NCBI GenBank assembly: GCA_963969365.1
Contig: OZ017759.1
Coordinates: 1,178,001 to 1,242,000 of the forward strand
DNA from: Asterochloris sp. CNOR1
Taxonomy: Eukaryota; Chlorophyta; Trebouxiophyceae; Trebouxiales; Trebouxiaceae
Direction: 5' to 3'
DNA length: 64,000 nt
A program made the position numbers and the translations under genes. Shown here piece after piece: positions 58,001 through 64,000 of the stretch (the stretch's first letter is position 1; each line of letters opens with the position of its first letter). The notes under the pieces were generated by a model. It did no database searches. It saw nothing but the letters and a program-made list of their open reading frames with translations, and was not told where the DNA came from.

Positions 58001-61000
58001 AGTGGTTCTGGCAACCGATGGAACGGGCGTGTCACGAAAGGCACTGCTGATGAGCGGCCTCTTACCTTGACAAAGGGGCAACATGTCTCAGCTGCCTTGC
58101 AGCAAAGCAGATGCTATCAGCCAGGCAATACTGAAGGCCTCTGCCCAGCTTGGACTGCAGCAAGGCTGCAAGGGGCGACCCATGCAATGGGCGGCCGCCG
58201 CCGCCTGGCTGCCAGACCAAAAATGCAGATATAGAATATGCTGCTGCGCATGAGACCACCCTGCAGCAGAACTACCTGCACTGGCAGGTGTGCCTGTGGC
58301 AGGAGCGGCAAGCCCCACCAGAATCTTCCTCCTGGTTTGCTCACCCAGCACCCTGGCTCCAGCAATCCTGCCTCCAGCTTGTACTCATTCACATAAGCGG
58401 CTCAGCAAGCCCAGCTAGCCCCCCTCAGCTCAAGGTAGCCCCTCACCGACAATGCCTGCACTGGTATGCGTTCTCGTGGCAGTAGCGGCAGACCCCAAAG
58501 GGGTCCGTCACCAGCTGGTTGCACCGTGGGCACTGCAGGACCTCAGCGCTGGCCTCAGACAGGTTGTCCCAGAAGTCTGTGAGCTCCACCATGAGGCAGG
58601 CTGCAGGGATGGGCAGGGGAAAGCTGTGCCGAGCATCGACCTGGTAGGGCTTCAGAGTCATTGTGGCAGCCTGCAGGCCAGGAAGCAGACAGAGCTCAAT
58701 GGCAGCCTACATGAAGCTGGCAGGGCGGGATGGCAGCCTGCAGAAGTTCTCTGAGTCCATTAGGGACTCGCAGGGGGAACCTCTGCCGTGTGGCAAGCTA
58801 GTATGGCAACAGATCTGGTGATGCCGGCCTGCATGCCACAGCAAAGGGAGAGCAGTTCACCCTGCGGTGGCCGAGGCAGTATGGAGGGACACTGCATCTC
58901 CAGGCGAGGCCTTCGATGGTCTGTCAGTGTGGGCTGTCAACCACCTGAGTCAGTTCCGTCCAAGGAGGCAGAACAGCACCATCAGGCGGCACACTGCAGG
59001 CAGAGCGAAGTCACCTGCTGCCAAAGGTCTGACCGCGTCTTGAGCTCAGACAGCTCGGACACAGGGTGGGCGCAGAAGTGAACCTTCAGGCGCCGCACCA
59101 TGCGCGCTTTCTTCAGCGAGTGCACCCTCAGCGTCAGGCTCCTGCACGCCAGCACGGTGAATGACTGCCGGGAACAGCTTTGCATGTGCTGATGGCAGCT
59201 GGGAAGGGGGCTTAGGGCACTTCATGCATCAGGCTCCTGTCAGGCAGCACGGCGGGGAGCATCTGACGTGCATGTCAAGGTGCTGATGGGCTGAGGGGGA
59301 TAGTGTCACCAGATGGTCTGCAGCATGGGCATGGGCTCAGCACAGTGCGCCTCTTCTCTAGCACGGATCTGCTCAACAAGAGTTTGCAGGGTGAGGTGGC
59401 AGATTTTTGTGATGGCTCTTCTGAGATGCATGTTAGCCTTCACGGTGCTCGTGAAAAGCTTCTGCATGCTCTTGCACGACACCCAACAAGCGTGGAAGCT
59501 ATCCACTGTGAGGGCCAGCATAGACAGCATACAGCGGGCTTAAAATCGCTGAGGCAGCCTGAGGGTGGCCAGCAGCAGGCAGCAGAACGTCGCGATGCCA
59601 GACAGCTTGCTTAGTGGCCAGCAGAACACTCACACAAAGAGATAGGGCTGTGGCTTACTTGAGGTAGTATGTGCTAGAGAGACGGACGGTGATCCGGCTC
59701 CCGCTGTACTTCACTTCAGCCTCCAGGCTCTCCAGGCGAGAGGAAGCAAACTTGCGCTCAGGCTGCAGGCTGCCCTGAGGCGCTGGCGCTTCAAGCAGGC
59801 ACTCTGGGCAGTCTGTGAGCTTCTGCAGGGCAGGGACGGCATCTGAGTCAGCTTCCGGGCTGCATGTGGCATGTGTGAGATGCAAGCTTTTATGCTGCTG
59901 GGCAGACGAGGGTCTCAGAGCCGACCAGCAATAGCTGACTGCCAGGCATAACTTTGCTTTCCATCAAGAGGGCAGGGCAGGCAGCCATTTTCTGACTGTG
60001 ACATGTCCTCTAATAAGCTGAGGGGTCCCAGATGTGACTCAGCAATGTCTGCCTGGCAGGCAAGCAGGCCCTGAACAGCTGTCTGTGCGCTGCAGCGGGG
60101 CAGGGAGGTCGGGGTGACCGTGACAGGCAACGTAGCCAGCGTATTGCACAAGCGGCAGGGCTGGCCAGAGATGGACAACATTATGTGCATGCCCTGAGTA
60201 ATCCTGCTGGCAGCCCACAGGGGCCACCCGGGATGTCAGGCTGACTCATGGTCAGCGCCCTGCAGTCTGCAGCAGTCACCTCAGTGAGGCCCTTGTGCTT
60301 AGGACTTGCTCAGCATTGCAGGGGCCATGTGCTGGGAGCAGGCTCACCAACAGCAGGCTGCTGATGCAGAGCAGCGTGCCCATGGTGCATGCAGCCTCAC
60401 CTCCAACAGGCTGTAGGCTCTCGTGCTAGGGAGTTTCACGGCATTGTACAGTGCCTATGCATTGGGCAAAGTCACCTTGGGCAAGCCCACCTTCAGCAGA
60501 GGTGCTGCTTGGGCACCACCACAGGACTGCAAGGCCAGCCACTGATGACCTCACCTCCAGCAGGCTGTAGTCCCTCGCGTGGGGATGGTCACACAGCACA
60601 GCATTGTGATCCCGCAGCGCCTGAAGCATGCTGGGCAGCACTTCGGGCCACAACTCCTTCACCAGGCACCCAACCCCGGAGGTTTTGAGCGACAGGGTCT
60701 CGGCCTTGCGCTTGGCGTCCTCGGGGGCTGAGCGGGACGGCGTGGACCGTGCGGAGCCCAATCCCTCCCCCTGCGGCGTGCTGGTGCCTGCAGGATGCAG
60801 GCATTGTTCACACAGGTACTCCAGGAAAGGAGCAAAGCGGGTCAGGTTGGTCCATGTGAAGCACGTCTCCACTCCCGTTGGCCACCTGGTGCCTGCAGGG
60901 ACTGGAGCATGCCTCCAGATTTAGGCAGGGCAGGGACATCTGTGCAGAGCCTGGCCCCTTTCCCCTGTGACCCTGTGGTAACTGCACCAGACCACAGCGT

Positions 61001-64000
61001 GACTCAGCAGGGGTCATGTGGCCATGCAGTGCCTGAGCTTTTGCCATGCAACTAGTGGGCACCTGCAGTGCCAGGACAATATGCCAGAGTCGTGTGATGG
61101 GCTAGAATGGCCGGTGCAGGGCCTGGCCCATCTCCCTCTGGCCTTGTGGAGCCCAACTGGGACAGATGCAGTGTTCAGAGGGCCTAGCGGGTGTCTGCAA
61201 GAGGTGAGCTGGGCAGGCTGGCCCATGCTGAGCTGACCCCTCTGCCCCTGCGAACAGCTGATGCTCGACTGCCGATGCTGTTGAGGATACCGTCACTGTC
61301 GAAAAGCAGGCATGCCTGATCGAAGGGTCTGCAGCTACTGAGCTGTCACCAGGGCTGGCAGGGACAACATCTGTGGACATGGAAACCAAGCGACTTCAAC
61401 AAGAGGGCCCAACAAACCACCTCTGGCAGGAAGCTCACCTGCAGCCCTGCTGCCTGCATTGCTGGGCGCTGTGTCGGCCTTGAGGACCCAGGTAAGGGCC
61501 TCCCAGAAGGGCCCGGCAAAGTCCCCATAGCCGCTCAGCTGAGGGGCCAGCCGTAGCAGCAGTCTGAGCAGCCCCGACAATACGCTGCGGGCCCAGGCAC
61601 GATGCTTGGGTGCTCCGCTGCCATCCCCCATGTGCATGGCGGCCAGGAAGAGCCAGGCACCCTTCACCAAGCTGCATGCTGCCTTCCGCAGCGCTTCAGA
61701 GGTTGCCCCCAAGCCATAGGATACAATCACATGCGCCAGCAGGCTGCTTGTCAGGCTTGGGGTTGCGGGAGCCCCAGCACCCCCTCCTGGCCCTGCAACA
61801 CCCCCTTCTGCAGTTGCAGCAGCGGCAGGGGCGGTGACCTGGCTGCTACTGCTGGATGGCGTGTCCTCACGGTGTGGTGCAGCTGCCAGCTGGGGCAGCA
61901 GCCACTCAAACCGCAGCTCCAAGGCCTTCCGGTCCAGCCTGCAATGGCAGGGCCGCACATCAGGTGATCACTCCAGACCGGCTGTTGCACACAAAGTCGA
62001 GCTCATGTAGATTTGATGTCTCAGATGGGGACCGCCGGCCCGATGACTGCAGCTGGTCAGAATGGCAGTGTGGGTTGCAGAGGCAGAGCAGTGCATGCAG
62101 CCGCTCACTTGGCAGTGGTCTGGCCAGCCTCCATCTTGGGAAGGGCGAGTGCCAGCAGCCCAGTGACAGCCTGAGCTGCAGGCTCAGACTCCCATCGCAG
62201 GCTGGCGGTGACCAGCCAGGCCATCGCGTTGTCTGCAAACATGGACAGACTCAATTTGAGTGAGGAAGACGTCAAGTGTTCTGCAGTCACAACGGTACCC
62301 ACTATGTGTCTTTCGGCATCAGGTCGGCAGTGGCCAGTCAGGCCATTGTGTTGTCTTCAGACATGACCAACCTGTTCGCACAGGCCGAGCAGACAGGCGA
62401 TGGCCAGCTAGGCCCTTGCTTTGTCTGGAATCAACAGCACCTGCTACGAAGCCACCATGACAATGCGAGACCAAGCGGCCTGCTGTCTGCCTGCAGCGGC
62501 CTGACCTCAAGGTCCCAGCTGATGATGATGATTGATGCAGGCATCAGGCAGACAGAACGCCTGCGCCCAGCAGGCTTATGAGCTGTGAACTTGCAGAAAC
62601 AGCAGTGCATATCATCATGCAGAAGGCAGCTGAAGCGTTACAGTCGCATCAAGGGTTTGTGATGGTTGTCACCTGAGTCAGCGTCTGCCAGCCACTGTTC
62701 ACAGTACTAGGGCTTCACGAGTTCACCCACCTGGGGCACCCTCCTGATCCAGCAGAAACCTGATCCAGGTCTGCACCCTGCCCTCTGCAACCTCCAGCAA
62801 TCCTGCAGCGGCCTCAGTCAGCTGGGCTTGCAGCCTGTAGGTGCCGGGCTGCTCCGTCAGGGCAGCATCCAAGTGTCGGATGACCTGCACCAGCAGGCAA
62901 GAAGCTGTGAACTGCCCCTGGCTGCTTCCGTCAGCAGCGGCTGAAGTCTTCAGGTGCCAGGCTGCTCCTGCAGCGCAGCTTTTGAGTGCCTGATGACTGA
63001 AGGTGATCGCAGCAGCTTTTGCATTGTGAGCCAATACAGGTGCATTGCAAGACACTGCAGATTGCATGCTTATGGGGGGCAGTGTCAGGAGGCTGCTTGG
63101 CCAAACATGCAGGAAAGAAGTGGCAGGCAAGAATGGGGCACTGCCCTCAAGCACTGATAGAGTGAGCCAAGATGCCGGTGCATGTGTGTCAAGAGGCGGC
63201 AAGGGGTGCTGGCCTACCAGGTCATGATGCCCTTTTAAGTGGTGCAGCCAATCTGGCGCGTCTATCATTTGGGCGGGATGTGAGCAATGATGACAACACA
63301 CCTGCAGGATTCTGATCAACAGCCCTGATCAACACATGAGGAGGTCTAACCTGCAGCTTCTGCTGGATGCGGAACATCGTCTTGGCATTGCGGTACCCGC
63401 TGTGGCGCCCACACAGGGCGTTCAGCAGCTTGCGGCAGGGCTTGCGTGCCTTGCTCAGAGCGTCACAGTGCAGCACCTTGAACAGAGCCTGCTCCCAGGC
63501 GACACGCTCAGTGTCTGCAGAAACAGGAGTTGCTCAGATGGGGCACAGTGCAGCACTTTAGCCACAGCCTCTAGCTTCTGGGTGGCTGCGCTCAGCCTAT
63601 ACATGCAGCAGCAACCCCGTGCTCAAGCACGATAGTGCAGCATTTCTCTGGCAATATGTGCTCAGAGTCCATGCAGCAGACTGAGAGACTCGAAGTGTGA
63701 CTTTTGGCATGTGAAAGCAGTGAAAGCTGTGATTCACTGGCACACAAAGCATAGTTGCATTAATCTTTTATGCATTGCTGCCTAAAGCACAACAGGAGAA
63801 GAGCATACAAGTATTACGTCAGGCCTATCTGCACTGCTGATCAAGCCAGATTTGCAATGTTTGAACACCCACCGCTGAGCAGCTGGCCGCCCAAGGAGTC
63901 AGCAATGCATGCTGCAACGTGCAGCGCCGCTGTGACGGCCACCAACGGCTGCCCTTGAGCACCGCCTGGACTGGCCAGCAGGTGATCCTTCTCCAACTTG
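40087..64000 (-). CDS. BIG: BIG/UBR4 giant E3 ligase, C-terminal part
   Basis: Homologue of plant BIG (about 5100 aa, auxin transport, light and defence) and animal UBR4, an N-degron-pathway E3. The gene enters from the right edge, so the N-terminal half, including any UBR box, is outside. Landmarks in gene order: ARKPCRKLLNALCG (63.4 kb), FASSRLESLEAEVKYSGSRI (59.7 kb), LRVHSLKKARMVRRLKV (59.1 kb), the Cys-rich CPRC module (58.6-57.5 kb), GMELLVCGNIISLNLPVRLV (49.0 kb), GEATEPITEQLRE (48.1 kb), VLPHVAHGNAAAQAALLQHY (45.4 kb), the hemi-RING CMVCKEGY module (43.3-42.3 kb), SFSDESHGGGKHSNARLL (41.3 kb) and a C-terminus ending ELDDASSLQELLDCAELLPV...DFVCHALQ with stop at 40087. The last two exons (40549 upward; 40087-40300) join in phase. 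At least 25 short exons are likely; many boundaries between 44 and 57 kb were not worked out. Confidence 0.93.
42283..43334 (-). other. BIG: Hemi-RING E3 module of BIG (two exons)
   Basis: Exon 43074-43334 encodes TAEEEPAEVTCMVCKEGY, then GSPTQLLGAYCFCRRVPV, ending GVPAGQVQ. Exon 42283-42501 continues VHCTVSHFSLIHVACHQAAR, REWEGATLRNGETLCNNLVP, VRGG. The Cys pair of CMVC, the later Cys, and the His/Cys of SHFSLIHVACH are the metal ligands expected for the UBR4-type hemi-RING. All are present, so the ligase module looks intact. Confidence 0.92.
43955..44010 (-). repeat. Copy of a BIG exon start
   Basis: Minus-strand reading LQAVCISLAAQVDLSPLLCR copies LQAVCDNLAAQADLLPLLHQ of the adjacent BIG exon (about 43800-43860), including the CTGCAG acceptor. 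Confidence 0.85.
45654..45678 (+). repeat. 25-base poly-G run
   Basis: An uninterrupted run of about 25 G in a BIG intron. On the transcript it is poly-C at the pyrimidine-rich side of an intron. The length may be unreliable in sequencing. Confidence 0.9.
48214..48350 (-). repeat. Two copies of a BIG exon start
   Basis: The BIG exon near 48090-48160 reads GEATEPITEQLREP. The intron upstream in gene order carries WEAMEPITQQLQEQ (about 48210-48255) and EVATEPIAPG (about 48310-48345). Confidence 0.82.
49063..49130 (-). repeat. Copy of a BIG exon start
   Basis: Reads AGLLADDFGIQLPVCGNID against GLVEDDFGMELLVCGNIIS in the BIG exon at about 48985-49015. It keeps the TGCAG acceptor and about 45 similar bases. 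Confidence 0.88.
53468..53543 (-). repeat. 33-bp hairpin in BIG intron
   Basis: Arms 53468-53500 and 53511-53543 are inverted copies (31 of 33 identical) separated by 10 bases. In minus-strand RNA both differences become G-U pairs, so all 33 positions pair. The core is CATCAAGCTTTGGG and its complement. It could be a small-RNA precursor, a small inverted-repeat element or a chance palindromic duplication. Confidence 0.9.
53733..53805 (-). repeat. Copy of a BIG exon end
   Basis: Minus-strand QQLWRLPSISRHPGAFHLSQ matches QQLQSLHSISNHPGVFHPRQ at about 53842-53910. Both are followed by GTCAGT, a donor-like sequence. Confidence 0.83.
57045..57240 (-). repeat. Two copies of a BIG exon start
   Basis: The BIG exon near 56935-56990 starts CRPVETALRVWQGQAPRQEA after TGCAG. 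The intron upstream in gene order has CRAVETALCIWQNDGPHQEA (about 57140-57200) after a TTGCAG acceptor, and GRPIKTVLCIFQCHAPQQG (about 57047-57105). Confidence 0.88.
57256..57276 (+). repeat. 21-base poly-G run
   Basis: A second long G homopolymer in a BIG intron, just beyond the exon copies at 57.05-57.24 kb. Confidence 0.9.
57473..58670 (-). other. BIG: Cys-rich (MYND-like) module of BIG
   Basis: Exon 58447-58670 encodes MVELTDFWDNLSEASAEVLQ, CPRCNQLVTDPFGVCRYCHE, NAYQCRHC. Exon 57473-57682 continues NINYEDLDAFLCNECGHCRF then GRLDF. The split codon gives an Arg as in plant BIG. Eight or more Cys in CxxC pairs align with the CPRC...CRNINYE...CNECGY segment conserved from plants to animals. 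Both splice sites and the phase fit. Confidence 0.93.
62322..62430 (-). repeat. Copies of a BIG exon
   Basis: Minus-strand MSEDNTMA, stop, LATAD at about 62322-62365 mirrors the exon MFADNAMAWLVTAS at about 62200-62245. A second trace (DKARA, stop, LAIA) lies at about 62395-62430. In both the Trp codon has become a stop. Confidence 0.75.
62935..63005 (-). repeat. Copy of a BIG exon start
   Basis: Minus-strand VIRHSKAALQEQPGT, stop, RLQPLLTEAARG matches VIRHLDAALTEQPGTYRLQA, QLTEAAAG of the exon at about 62800-62885. One Tyr codon is now a stop; the rest stays in frame. Confidence 0.88.

Overview
This is eukaryotic nuclear DNA, most likely from a green alga (Chlorophyta; trebouxiophyte or another core chlorophyte, genus not determinable by eye). 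The genes are cut into many short exons by GT-AG introns with pyrimidine/TGCAG acceptors. Two probable gene ends are followed by the chlorophyte polyadenylation signal TGTAA. The proteins are plant/algal in type (BIG/UBR4, plant-like Argonaute, glutaredoxin). I saw no operons, CRISPR arrays, tRNAs or rRNAs.

Layout. 0-1.5 kb (+): 3' part of an HhH-GPD DNA-glycosylase-like gene. 1.9-2.8 kb (-): weak unidentified gene. 3.3-5.4 kb (+): 5'-truncated LINE with reverse transcriptase, Cys/His tail and a (CAAT)n 3' end. 5.75-18.3 kb (+): UTP14, a ribosome-biogenesis factor, solved here as 19 exons in consistent phase (1122 aa). 18.7-28.2 kb (-): an Argonaute gene tail-to-tail with UTP14. It lacks the coding segment carrying the DVTHP aspartate and the catalytic glutamate, and has two other reading-frame conflicts. 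28.4-28.6 kb (-): a ubiquitin fragment. 28.9-32.3 kb (+): a 286-aa ankyrin-repeat protein. 32.9-34.0 kb (+): unidentified gene. 34.15-35.0 kb (-): CPFC glutaredoxin. 35.7-36.4 kb (+): two tandem single-helix microproteins. 37.0-39.9 kb (+): a 280-aa single-pass coiled-coil protein I cannot name. 40.1-64 kb (-): the C-terminal part of a BIG/UBR4 giant E3 ligase whose 5' end lies beyond the window.

Most unusual signal: introns on both strands, in at least four genes, carry decayed copies of the neighbouring exon. The copies often keep the splice acceptor, sometimes the donor, and much of the reading frame (called exon echoes below). They look like repeated small tandem duplications of exon plus flank, at different stages of decay, and some could still act as alternative exons. 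A second notable feature is a 33-bp hairpin with a 10-nt loop in a BIG intron that pairs fully only in BIG-sense RNA.

The genes do not form one pathway: they cover DNA repair, ribosome assembly, small-RNA silencing, redox and protein turnover. All exon calls were made by eye from reading frame, splice signals and remembered family motifs. No database search or RNA evidence was available.
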